A stretch of DNA of 64,000 bases from the NCBI GenBank assembly GCA_033026295.1, contig CM065181.1, positions 3,257,001 through 3,321,000 on the forward strand, read 5' to 3'. Source of the stretch: Channa striata (taxonomy: Eukaryota > Chordata > Actinopteri > Anabantiformes > Channidae). The translations under genes and the position numbers were made by a program. The notes under the pieces are model-generated. The model made no database searches. It saw only the letters and a program-made list of their open reading frames with translations, and was not told the DNA's origin. Below, piece after piece: positions 24,027-35,845 of the stretch (positions are counted from its first letter, which is position 1; every line of letters begins with the position of its first letter).

Positions 24027-25145
24027 TCAATTCAATTTTTTCAATTTAATTCAATTTAACTTTATTTATATAGCACCAATTTACAACAGGGTCATCTCAA
24101 GGCACTTTACATAATAAAGTCCAGACTATACAGACATGTAGAGAAAACCCAACAAATCCCACTTGAGCAGCTATAGGCAACAGTGGAGAGGAAAAACTGC
24201 CTTCAACGGAAGAAACCTCCAGCAGAACCAGGCTCAGGGTGGACGGACGTCTGCCTTGACTGGTTGGGCTGAGTGGAAAGTGGAGGTGCAGGTTGGTAGG
24301 ACCAGTAGCTGAGCACTGGAAAACACACCGCGTCAAATCTGGGGACACCTGAGGACAGAGACAGAGAGAGGGAGACAGAGAGGGAGAGAGACGACTAAGG
24401 GACAAAGAAGACACACAGTTAATGTCATACAGTGGTGACATTATAAATGTGGGGTGATAGGAGAGAATGAATAGAAGAGGAAGTGTCTCAGTGCAGAGTC
24501 CCCCAGCAGTCTTAAGCCTATAGCAGCAGGACTATAACCAACTATAAGCTTTATCAAAGAGGAAGGTTTTGAGCCTAGTCTTAAAAGTAGAGAGGGTGTC
24601 TGCTTCCCGAATCTGGACTGGGAGCTGGTTCCACAGGCGAGGAGCTTGATAGCTAAAGGCTCTGACTCCCATTTTACTTTTGGAAATGATTGGGATGACA
24701 TGTTACTGGGAGATCTTTTAGGTATAATGGAGCTTGACCGTTTAGAGCTTTATAGGTAAGAAGAAGGGTTTTAAATTCTATTCTGCAGTTAATTGGAAAC
24801 CAATGGAGAGAAGCTAAAGAAGGTGAAATATGATCTCTCTTACCAATCCCAGTCAGTAATCTTGCTGCAGCATTTTGGATTAATTGGAGGCTTTTTAGAG
24901 AGTTACTGGGGCAGCCTGAAAGTAGAGAATTACAGTATTCCAATCTAGAAGTAACAAATGGATGCTCCTAATTTTGGCAATGTTCCGTAGATGGAAGAAG
25001 GCTGTTCAGGAGATTTGTTTGATGTGTGAAGTAAATGACAAATCCTGGTCATTAATGACTAAAATGACTCAGATTTCGGGCCAGAGTTGTGTCATCTAAA
25101 GTAACGATATGGTTGGAAAACATGTTTCTGAGGCTTTTAGGCCCA
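24027..25145 (-). mobile_element. 5'-truncated LINE with reverse-transcriptase C-terminus
   Basis: A minus-strand element. A frame at 24943-24674 gives EYCNSLLSG, then LQLIQNAAARLLTGI and IEFKTLLLTYKALNGQAPLY, which is the C-terminal reverse-transcriptase segment of CR1/L2/Rex1-like LINEs. A frameshift near 24690 moves the remainder (ESEPLAIKLLACGTSSQSRF...) into another frame, and 24945-25145 holds the preceding part with stop codons (it can be read as FFHLRNIAKIR-like text). The 3' UTR (24027-24540) carries the TATATAGCACCAATTTACAA segment and a short AATTC-type tail at its outer end, 24024-24058. It is dead, and is the longest of three copies in the window. Confidence 0.85.
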
Positions 25146-26462
25146 TTCATTCCCAGTTAGGTTTCTGTCCACTTTGCGACTGTCCTTCCATTATCGACTC
25201 CCTTTTAGCCCAGCTTTTGGTCGCCACTAACTTCCCGATTTTTGGTTCTTAAGCTGCTGAATGCTCCACAGTGTCAACAAACTAATTTCTAATTGTGTTG
25301 GCCTGCTGCTTAGCACGGAACAATGGGTTTTAAAACTGTACATGAAGCTATGAAAGTAAACAGGAGTGTGAACAAAAAAGTACTTGTGGTCCAATGGGAG
25401 CTGCAGATTCTGGTGATAACAAGGCTGATTATTCTCTGGTGGTTCATCACTACCAGCTACCTCTCACATTCTTTTTGTTTTCACATCTTAATTTCATAAC
25501 TGCTATTACAAAACTATCAATTATTGTCTCATTAATTTTGCTTGTTAACATCAAGCTGTTCGCCATCTGAGTTTAACGTGCTAGTAAATTAAACATTATT
25601 AGAAGTACAGCAGAAGTTGACAACAGTGTCATTGCATTTGCAAATATTATATATAATCTTTTAGTAAAACTACTGATGGGGTTAGAGGAAAAGTCAGGCA
25701 TAAAATCACACAACAATGCCCGTATACAGGAGGTTAATTGGCCCTACCCTCTCAAACAAACCACTGAAGCATTTGTTAGTTGTACACAACCCATTAATGT
25801 ACCTAAATATACTATTGCACTTTTAGGCTTTAATCGGTTCATACTTTTCATGTTCTATGAAATATACAGCTAAGACTTAAATAAGGATTCATACCCAACC
25901 ACCGCAGAGTGGTTTCCACAGATTCTATCCGTTAACAGTGTCTTTAATAAAAAGTACTTTCATTGAAAATAGCAGAACTGTTTCTTTACTTCCTACTTCT
26001 CTCTTTATAAGTGTTTTCATGAACTCCCACAGACTTCCTGGCGTGCCACGTCCAGAGCAGGGACAGGTGCATCCGTCAAAGCCGGATAAAAGCGAACATC
26101 AGCATGAATAATTTGACGGACGCAGGAGGTATGAAATGATGTGCTGTTTCAAGTGGAAAAGATATGATTTACTGCTTGACTCGCAGACATGATGTGTGAC
26201 GCTGGATCACAAAGAACGTGGCTCACAATGTGAGCCTGTGATAGGCAATCCAGTTCTCTCCAAATTAGTGAAACTGTGGTGCTGAGTGTCACTGGGACGG
26301 GTAAAACACAAAATATCTGACAGTAGTAAACAGTAAAAAGTTCCTACCACAGACAGCAAGCTGTAAGGTTTGGTTTGATGCACGTGTCCAGTCTCTCATC
26401 CACTGATTGTTCCCTGAGTCAGTCCCTTTACCCCTTTTCCACCTTCACACCTGACTTTCCAG
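25146..26462. other. intergenic sequence, nothing recognised
   Basis: AT-rich. No gene or repeat family could be assigned. Confidence 0.4.
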
Positions 26463-27062
26463 CCTGTTCTCATTCCTGAAGCATCAAAAAGCGTCACTTA
26501 GTCAAGTCTTTTGCTTTACATGCTGATGCTTCAGGTACCCGTTTGCAGTGCTGATCAATGAGCAGATCTTTCAGTGACGAGAAATGGAAACCCTGACACT
26601 TCAATATTCGAAGCCAAATCAGTAACATATTAAATAAAGTGAAAAAGTGGTGAAGGGAGTTAGACGAGGTGGTGGATTTTTCCGCAGGAGACCAGGGTTC
26701 AACTTACTGTTTTAGGATCATTGTAACGCAGTGAGACGTACATTGTTACTATAGTAAGGAAGTGTGTGTGTGTCGTTGTCACCATAGCATTTTGTTTTTA
26801 TGTAATTTAACTAGTGACTTAAGCTTAGCCAGACGTGTGCGTGCCAAACCCTAACACCTGTTGTCTCTAACGTAACCTTACCCTGAAGATTTTTTCCCTA
26901 ACCCTGAGGACGTCAACCAGTGGCGCTCCTAGGGCTTCTAACGGTGATGGCAAAGGGAACCTGTGTCGTCAATGTGATTTGTGAAAGGACAAAAAAATCC
27001 GCAGCAACTTGATACTTTAGGAAACGACATTAACTGACGTTGTTGGATGAGAACGTATTGGG
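26463..27062. mobile_element. terminal-inverted-repeat element, copy A
   Basis: The left end CTGTTCTCATTCCTGAAGCA is mirrored imperfectly by the right end GTTGGATGAGAACGTATTGG. The left end also resembles the left end of copy B at 29986 (ATTCTCATTCCCGAGGCATC). The interior has no transposase frame and includes CTAACCCT-like text. This is a non-autonomous DNA element whose superfamily I cannot assign. Confidence 0.55.
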
Positions 27063-27988
27063 CTTTCACTGTGCAATAACACACCCTCTCCTTTCACAGT
27101 CACCCCCTCCTGCTCCTCAGTCAGCAATTATGTGCTCAGTATACAGTATAAATCCTCCCTTCTCCCATTGTGTCCCACTAAATGGCCTATTATGTTTTCA
27201 AAGTCATAGTATTTCAAGCCATTGTTATATCTTCTGTTTTGGATTTTCCTTCTTCTCTTCCTTTCCCTGATTGCCTGGACATTATCCCTGTGATGATTAG
27301 ATTATCTGCTCCTTACCAACCTGGGCATGATTTGGACCACCGTCCCCTCTCCCTGGTGTTCCTATAACAAAACCGGACATTGATGGTTTATTGGATTATA
27401 ACTCACCAAAAAAATAAAAAAAAATAGCTCATCCCCATCTATTCAACTCTTGATTTAGCTAGTATGGATAGAAACTCTGTCGCTTCCGTTTAACTCAGGT
27501 CCACGGAGGATTCACTATTTACATCACCAGCTGTTCCTGGTTAGTTGTGGACAGCACAGCAGCTGAGTACCGTTTTAAGGGCTCCATTAAATTTTGCATT
27601 TGTATTGTTGCCTTGATTGGCTTCTAAAACTGAGGTTTCATATACTATTTGAACCGCAAAATGAATCTTGAGATAGGTTGGATCTAATTTCATCAGTCAA
27701 ATGTAGTTGTAGACAGAGATAGCAGGCTACCGATCCCAGCAGGAAGTAGTCAGTATGAGCCAGAAGTAGTGAATCTTGGATGAACTGATGGTTGGGGGTA
27801 GCCATTAAGATCAAGTGGTTAGGGATTTGGTAAAGTTTAAAAAGTTTTTCTTTGCAAAAAATTTAAAAATTAGAGAGTTTCGCCTTCTCAATGTCCTAAT
27901 AATTTCACTGTGTTTTCTGATCCAAATCAACGCCTAAATAAATGTCCCTTACCCTTTTGTAGTTAACAAACTACAGTATTCAGCTGTT
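27063..27988. other. intergenic sequence, nothing recognised
   Basis: AT-rich, with frames of at most 76 codons that resemble nothing known. Confidence 0.4.
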
Positions 27989-28125
27989 CCTGTGGCACAG
28001 GAAGTAGGACAGGCTCCTTCAGTCCTCATGTCAAAATGTCCTTGGGCAAGATATTGAACCCCAGGTTGCCTCTGGTGTGTGTGCGTGCATGTGCTTGTGT
28101 GTCAATGTAAATGCTTTTCCAGCCT
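27989..28125 (+). repeat. tRNA-derived SINE copy
   Basis: The head is worn (TGTGGCACAGGAAGTAGGAC) but the body AATGTCCTTGGGCAAGATAT followed by TGAACCCCAGGTTGCC is the standard text of a teleost SINE and is shared with the copy at 47353. A TG-rich tail follows. Confidence 0.75.
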
Positions 28126-29985
28126 CCTCATCGTGTACATTAAAGGACTTCAGGGACCTAGAGAACCATGGTCTTATATTACGTTTATGTCAGCTTTAAG
28201 ATTGTTATTGATAGTCCCAGACTTATACTGTGAGCAATCTGGAAATGACATTTAAAGGTACAACATACCTTAAATTATACAAAAGATATTGTGTTCACAA
28301 ATAGTGGTGTAAAATTACAAACCTTTAAAAGGCCACAACCTGCATTTCTGCCATTGTTTTTTCCAGTTATTTCTTCATCTTGAGGGATGATGACTGAAAC
28401 ACTTATAGGGTGAAATTATACAGAATAAGCTGTAAGAATAAATCTGTGACCTTAGATTGTTAATGCAAAAGAAAAAAATATATACTGGCATCATATAAAA
28501 TACCCTCAACACACACACTTTCTCACAGACATACACACCCACGCACACATACACGCTACCACAGGGGACTGATATTTTTAGTCATACTATTCGATCAACC
28601 TGGCTGGCCACTATAATGAGGCGAGGGAGATGGAGGTTGGTTCCTTTCACAGGTCAGCGGACTGACAAAGCCCAGCATCCCGGTCTGGAACCAGGGAACC
28701 GTCTGCTTGCTGGGGCTTGTGTGGGCTGCGAGTGCCTGTATGGGAGTGATCTGTATTCACCTCGATCGCGCTGTGGTCTGCTTCTGTTTAATATGGGCCT
28801 GCTGTAGCCTCCCCACCATCACCTGGCACTGCAGAGTTCATTCTCAGCGCGTGTTTTTATCACCTCCCCTAGGGGCATATGTAATTGCTCGGTGCTGATG
28901 AGAACAGCTGCAGCTCAAAGTACCATCTCATTCTGCAATTACACCCGTGGAAGTGCAACGGGGAAAAAAACCAGTGAAAATAAAGAAACTAACCAGTGCG
29001 CAGTGGCAGGTGAAAGACTGTGGCCTTACCTCCTCCCGCTGAGCCGAACCGGGACTGATAAAAGACTAAAAGTCAGCCATCTCCTTGGGGATAAAGAGTT
29101 TTTAAGCTGTTAATCCTCTGTCTGTGGATGATTGAGGTGAACAACTGACATTTGAAGCCTTTTATGTTATGTTTTCCAAAGCTGAAGGCCGTGTGAGTAC
29201 GGCTGTGTAGCTATACCAAGACAATAAAGGTGGAAAACTTTCATAGGAACTTCAAAGTCCTGTGTGTATGAGAAGGGGAAATGTGAGTAGTGCTCTCATC
29301 CGGATTATGACAGCTCGCCGCGCGTCCGTTTATGAAAATAAATGCTGACGAGTGTTGAACTGGCTGGGGTGCAAGGATGTCAGCCGCCAAAGAGAGACGG
29401 CTCTCCAGGCTGACAGGCCGATGCGCCTGGTTTGCATTTAGACGCATGATGCCGCCCTCCATCTCGGCTCCTCTAGCCAGCCTGTGTGGCCCCCGGGTCG
29501 CTGCCGGAGGAGGTGGATGGCAGTTGGAGCAGAGCTGAGGCCAGGGCAGTCGAGGCTCATAGCCAAGGCAACATGTCCCCTATCAGTATTCTGCTGTGAG
29601 CAGTGCTGATGCTGCTTTCCCTCCCTGCAAAACTTCAACCTGTGTTTGTTTTGGTTTGTCATTGCACTTTTCCTCTGACATCTGCAGCTTTTGCTCTGAG
29701 GCTGCATGTATGAATGTTTTTCTTCTCTGTGACTTTCAGCATCTGAATCTTACTGAGCGTTGACTCTTCTTTTGTCCATGCAAAACTATTTGAACCATGA
29801 TATTAATGCAAACAAAAGCCACCATACATCAAATTGATAAGCTGCTTATCTTCACAGCTATTTGGTCTTAAACAAAACACGGTCAAATTTACATTACATT
29901 TTTGCTTTTCACCTAGACCAAAGGGGTTAAGGAAAGATTTGATCAAGCTGATTACAAAACTGTGATTTCTAGGAAGACATCTCCA
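28126..29985. other. intergenic sequence with a repeat-poor, GC-richer patch
   Basis: 28600-29720 is less AT-rich than its surroundings and contains no recognised repeat. Motifs seen include TGACAG (29308-29313) and the octamer-like TTTGCATTTA (29431-29440). It could be a cis-regulatory region. No protein-like frame was found. Confidence 0.35.
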
Positions 29986-30302
29986 CAACACATTCTCATT
30001 CCCGAGGCATCAAAAACCACGTCTTTCCTCCAGTCCTTTGGCATTGCATGCTGAAGCTTGGGCGACCATTTTTACCTCGAGTAATAGACATTGTGTGACT
30101 TGACTGAAATAACGATCGTTATAATAAAGAAGTATGATGTCCCGGTATGTGGGTGTTTAACAATGTGTTTCTATGTATTTTGTCTTTATCTTTTGTGTGC
30201 ATAAAGTCATTCCTGGGCTGTCCACTAGTGACCCTAAAGGACATTAAAAGCAGCAATATTTGATGCCTCATTATATGACACTGAGGGATGAGAATGTGTT
30301 GG
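29986..30302. mobile_element. terminal-inverted-repeat element, copy B
   Basis: The left end ACACATTCTCATTCCCGAGG is mirrored by the right end GAGGGATGAGAATGTGTTGG. GCATCAAA just inside the left end is matched by TTTGATGC near the right end. At 317 bases it is about half the length of copy A and has no coding capacity. Confidence 0.7.
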
Positions 30303-30316
30303 TGTTCATGGTAACC

Positions 30317-30862
30317 AGTGGTCTATACTAAAAGGGTCACAAGCATCCAAGGCTCACTGATGCACGCAGGGAGCAAAGGGGAAACCGTCATATCTGACCC
30401 CACAGACGAGCCACGGCAGCACAAACTGCTGAAAAATGTAATAGTGACCATGATGGACAGGTGGGAGAACAGTGCATGTCAGCATGCTGTCTCCTGTTCA
30501 CCACCACAAGCACCTACAGGGGTCATACAAGCATGACCATGGATCAGAGGAGGGAGGTGGGCTGGTCTGATGAAACATATTTTACATCATGTGGTCGACC
30601 AGGTGAGTGTTGCCGTCTACTGGGGAAAGAGACGGCAGAGATCCACTATGGGAGTCTGATGTATTTTGGCCCAAGCTACCAACTTACTGGATGTGAAATA
30701 AATGCCACATATGTCTTGGTGCCAGATACTGTACCAGAGGTCACTTCAGAGACAAGGACTCTTGTGAAGCTCATGTCTCGGTGAGTCTGAGTTGTTTTGA
30801 CAACAGAAAGTCCCTTCAGAATATTAGGCAGGTGGTTTCTCTGTTGTGGACTGATCAGCGCT
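30317..30862 (+). mobile_element. degenerate Tc1/mariner relic, same family as 14834-15628
   Basis: Successive blocks match one Tc1 transposase: CCAAGGCTCACTGATGCACG, then GGGCTGGTCTGATGAAACAT (the WSDE catalytic block), then TGTCTTGGTGCCAGATACTG near the end of the frame. The final AATATTAGGCAGGTGGTTTC leads into a worn right inverted repeat. The left inverted repeat is missing and there are internal deletions and stops. Confidence 0.8.
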
Positions 30863-32184
30863 ATTGGTTCTGCTCGGTTGCTGTTTCAACCTATTCAAAA
30901 CTGTGAAATTCAAAAATGCTGGCAAGAATATTTTCATCACACAAACAAGAGGTTGGCCAGTTCAAATCTAAACAAAACAGCAGGTACATTGAGGGAGCTC
31001 TCCGCTGCCTCTGGCTGAGGGATGTGAGACTATCTGCGCTGAATTTAATGAACACGTCTTTTGCTGTAGGATAAACAACTCTCCTCCTAAAGTTTCTTCA
31101 GTTTGCATTACAGCAGTTTCATCTGACCTTTGTCCACATTCATCTCCTCCATGCACAGGAGAGGAACAACAGGCATTATTATTGAGCTGCAGGGGTGCAG
31201 GAGAACCAGCATCATCACTATTTCAGACTAAATCTTCAGGCTGGTTAGAATTATAAAGTTGGAAAAGGTGTCGGGTGATTTTTATTGTGCAGTTCTTTTT
31301 TTTTGCCTCCACTTTCCTTAGTTTTCTCGTATTCTCTCTTTTTTTTGCCTTTGGCATTGTCTGCTGTGATTGGCCTATTGCTTCTCTTTCTCCTTTATTG
31401 TTTCACTGTCATTTACTTTTTGGTGTAATGGTATTAGATATTTATCACAATAAAAACACGTGACCTTGTGCAATCAAGTGGGGTTTTATGATGATAGCAC
31501 CTAACAGGTTTAATCAAAGATCCTACTGGGATGGAAATGTAGGATCCCGATTTTGTTAAAACAAAGTTAAAACTACTGCCAATACACTTTACTCTGCTGA
31601 GCATACCCAATGTCATTAACTCCGTTAAATGTGATACGTAGCTGTGTGGTACTTGCGACGTGAGGACGAATTGCAATTCACATCCTGTTGTTCTTGATAA
31701 ATAGGTGGTATGCAGTAGCTTGTGTCTCATATCAACAGAAAACGACCCCTCGATGTGGCCAATATATTTGAGTGAAGTGTTCTTTGGGGGCATTGTGCAC
31801 GGACATTCATCATGAGGGCTGGCTCGTACTTGACATGGATTTGCATGCAGCGGAGAGTAAGGGAGTCTGAAAGATGCAGCCAAAACAACAAGGTGTACAT
31901 GTCTGTATTCTTTCCCCGGCTAAAACCAAGCACAGGCGGGGTCTCTGTGATGCATTTTTCTTGACAATGTTATGATGTATACAGCACATTTATTGCAGTG
32001 TTGGTGTTTGCTGTGTGATCAGATAGTTCAGAATTGATTTAGTTCCTCATGATCTCTGTGATGGGAATGTACTGAATGTGGACTAGGTCAATATGTTGTA
32101 CTGTATTTTAGTTTTTTGACCCTGTTTAGTTTTTTTCCTGAACCTTAACCATAACCACTGCTTGACAAACCTTAATCTTTATCT
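30863..32184. other. intergenic sequence with one unexplained minus-strand frame
   Basis: A 149-codon minus-strand frame (31434-31883) is the longest unexplained one in the desert. It has no motif, signal peptide or membrane segment that I recognise, and its base use is not clearly coding. It may be chance or part of an old repeat. Confidence 0.35.
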
Positions 32185-32284
32185 CAATTCAATTCAATTC
32201 AATTCAATTCAATTCAATTCAATTCAATTCAATTCAATTCAATTCAATTCAATTCAATTCAATTCAAGTAATTCAATTCAATTC
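32185..32284. repeat. expanded (AATTC)n microsatellite
   Basis: About 19 pentanucleotide units, interrupted once near 32267 (AAGTA). It lies at the 3' terminus of the LINE fragment that follows and is an expanded form of that family's short tail. Confidence 0.93.
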
Positions 32285-32445
32285 ACCCCCTTGAGCAGCT
32301 ATAGGCAACAGTGGAGAGGAAAAACCCCCTTTAACAGTAGAAACCTCCAGCAGAACCAGGCTCAGGGTGGATGGACATCTGCCTTGTCCGGTTGGGCTGA
32401 GTGGAAAGTGGAGAAAAGAACAGAGCAACAAAAGCAGCAACAAAA
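32285..32445 (-). mobile_element. LINE 3'-end fragment attached to the AATTC tail
   Basis: Starts with TTGAGCAGCTATAGGCAACA and continues through CAGAACCAGGCTCAGGGTGG and GAGTGGAAAGTGGAG, as in the 24-kb copy. Compared with that copy it lacks the roughly 110 bases normally found between the tail and this point, so the microsatellite adjoins the inner 3' UTR directly. Confidence 0.8.
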
Positions 32446-35400
32446 CATTTCGTCTCTGTCAAGTTTTTGTCTTTGTCAGACATTTTACCACCTTTTCTTC
32501 ATTTTGTCTTTATTGGTCTGATAAAAAAGAGATCATGTTATGTTTTTTTGGTCATTAGTTGTAAACTAACTGCTGTGACGATGGGTGCCAATATTACACA
32601 ATGTTACAATTCCACAACATGAGCTGAATGTGTACAGACGTCCACAAAACTAATAAGAGACTTTTCTGTACACTTCCAAAATGTGGACCACCACTTTGGC
32701 TCCACACATCCACAATATACACAGTTGCACCCACTGCTTTACTCAGACCACCAGCAGGTTTTTAGAAGCTGACCAATCAGAACAGTGTTTATTCATACAG
32801 AGCTGAAGAAAAATGAATGCATAAAGTCTTTTTCTAAGGAAATAAGCAGTTTTTGGAAACTGTTTCAGTAAAGCCCCAGAATGAAAATATTAATCCAGAA
32901 ATGTGGAGCCTTTCGTTCCCAATTAGTGACCCAAGCCCTCACAAATGCAGTTTGAAAAGAGACTTTGGTTCTTGCAAAGTGATGTCACGTCTAACCCCAA
33001 CCTAAACCTAATTCTACCCTTAGCCCTAAAAAAAGCCATTTGAAGTTGTGATAATCAGCCATGAAGTTCTCACAGACGTTTCCATACAGTGCGGTGTTCA
33101 TAAACACCCACTCAGAGAAAATGAGTGATAAAGAGAATAAATTACATTTTTGCTTTGATCTTCTTTAAATGTAATTAAAGCCACACTGAATTGAGCCATA
33201 AATTCAGTCAAGCCAGAAACCAGTAACGGTTCTTCCTCAACAGAGTTTTTACGGATTAATAGAGCAACGGGATGGTACAGATGCAACTGACAGATGATTA
33301 AAAGGTTCCTTTATGTTGCATATACACCAAATTATTTATTAGTTCTTTATACTTTGTTTGTTAGTCATAATACTGACATTTTAGTCATATTACCCACATT
33401 TTACTGGCAACATCTTCTGTGTGACACTTTTTGTGACAATTTTTCTTGATTGCTTACACAATTTTTAACTAAACATCCCATGATGCCATCTATCAATTAA
33501 CAGACATATTTTCCAACACTATAAACACTGTGATTTATTCTAGGTTCTTTATTCATGCCAGATATTTACAGCACATTTAGTTTTTCGCTCAGTTTCGTGG
33601 TAATTTAGTACTTTATTTACTTTACTAATTTAGTTCTGTGATTAATTAAAACATATTACTAATGGCACTTGTTTAGAGTAATCACAAACAAACTTTCTGA
33701 GCCTTTATGTCCAGGTACGAGAGCTGTTGATGATCCTTTAACAAAATTTACATCTGTATTGTTACCACATCCCATAAATAATAAGTGATGGCCTGAGGAT
33801 CAACTATTTCTCATTTTCACATTGATTTTCTAACTTTATTGATATTTGTTGGCTCGATTGCACTTTGTCAATGTAATAATGCATGTAGTATGTTGCCTTT
33901 CCACCATTCAAATCACGCTGTCCAACACTTTTACCACCTACGTTTCCTTCACTAACACAACAGTGTTATTTTTCCTTTTGACACTGATTAAATTCCCCCA
34001 CAAACCTATCTCAAGTTTATTGGAAAATTGATATGTGGGAACGAAAACATTGTCCACAAAATGCTCCATAATTACAGTGTTGGTTTAATACAACTGACTG
34101 GTGAGTGGGCTTTTTGCCACGCTAACTGAGCTTCAAATGCCTCTAGGCTTTAGATTCTGTCACACTCTGCAAACTTCACTTCATTTTTATATCACATTTA
34201 CATTTTACCAGCTAATGAAATGAACAGTGTGTTGAAGGTCAATTTGGAAATGTCACGTGTTTGGAGTTTTATGTGATATTACCTTAAAACAAGTTACCCA
34301 ATTCATACTGAGACAGGATATGAATTGCATTTAAATATTAACAAACTCAGGCATTCAGCAAAACCAATAAAGTGTAAAGACTTTAATAAATCAGTACATC
34401 TACTTAGGTCAACTATATCCATATGTCTTTATCCTGGCTGTTATTGCAACATTTGAAAACACCCACATTAATGTACTTTCACAAATTGCCGAGTGCAGGG
34501 TTTGTCGAGTTTACGGTCTGATTTCATCGGCAACAAAAAGCTCTGCCGGTTTTCTTTAAAAATGGAATATTGTTGAACATATAGAACTGGATTATATAAC
34601 AGTTTTAAAGCTCCATTGACAACTCCTACACACTGACCTTTGAAATGTGTCCTGTTGATGTAAGTCCACTTACCTGGACATTCGGACATAAGTGGCCATT
34701 TGGAAAACTATTATAAGCTGCAATATGGAACTTTTATCCACAAATAACTGATTACACCATCATTCTGTTTGTTCTTGTCCTTCACTGTGTGTTGATGTCC
34801 AAACTGGATACTGTGACATTTTGGGGCAATCTGGTGGTATGTCTGTGGGTAGTTATGAGCCAGTTGTGGCCAGCTGTAATACTTCATTCTTTGTCAAACG
34901 GTTGCACAGCCAATCTCTAGTGATTTATCCATCACTGGCCATGATGCCCTGCTGTTATTCTCATTGTGGGTCTAAATCTTAATGTGTGTGTTTTAATTGA
35001 ATGGTTGTTTTGGAATTAAGTTATTTTATTGTTTTTAAAGTAAGCACAGAGTTACGTTGGAATTACCCTCTAAGACAACAGCATCATGTCATATGTATTA
35101 TACTTTGCAATAGAAAAATGGCTGCTCCAGAAATAATTCTTTGCAGGTGTTTTGTGGATGACTAACAAAAATAAGTTAGAATGATCATGTTAGCAAGAAG
35201 ACTGCTATATAGACACGAACATCTCAGCCATCGTCTCACCTCCGGCCTGCAGATGTCCCCGTCACTCGTCTTGTTGTATACAGATACAGCACAGCTACAG
35301 GTGATCAGGGGACGGAGCATCAGGTAGCCGCTTTGACAACCAGCACTTGGTGGCAATGAAGAACACCACATCTGACAGCCAGCTGTTATTGCTGTCAGCG

Positions 35401-35807
35401 TGTCTTCAAGTTCCAAATCATCATAACCATCAGACATAGGGAGAGATGTATTCACCGTGATTAAACATTATAGTCTTTAATTGTTTTAAATGTCCAATAA
35501 CTATTTACTACAACCGTCCTTTACATCAGTAAAGAATCCTGTTAGAACGCCGACTCTTACAACCAGCTGGGAGTTGACAGCACTGTCCCCTGAGTTGTTG
35601 TCTGCCTGCCAACAACCTCTGATATACAGGAGTCCAGAGTGGGCTGCATAAATTGAGCCAGAGCCAACTGAAGCTCAGCTTTGGCAGGGCGTGACGCGGT
35701 TCAGCTCTGTCTCCTTCTGCATCGCAGTCATGCAACTCCTAAATACTAATAATTCGTACTTTCTTCTGAAAAGTCCTCAAGAACATTGCTGGTAGTCTGT
35801 TACTACG
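32446..35807. other. intergenic sequence, nothing recognised
   Basis: AT-rich throughout. A CTAACCCCAACCTAAACC stretch near 32991 is of the kind often found in worn repeats. No gene is supported. Confidence 0.4.
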
Positions 35808-35845
35808 TTGCCTAAGGGCCCCAGAAAGCCTAAGGCCGGCCCTGC
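35808..35845 (-). repeat. possible end of a GGCCGG-type DNA transposon
   Basis: The minus strand reads CAGGGCCGGCCTTAGGCTTT, which resembles the terminal sequence of some fish DNA transposons. No partner end was found toward 35160, so the extent is unknown. Confidence 0.3.
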
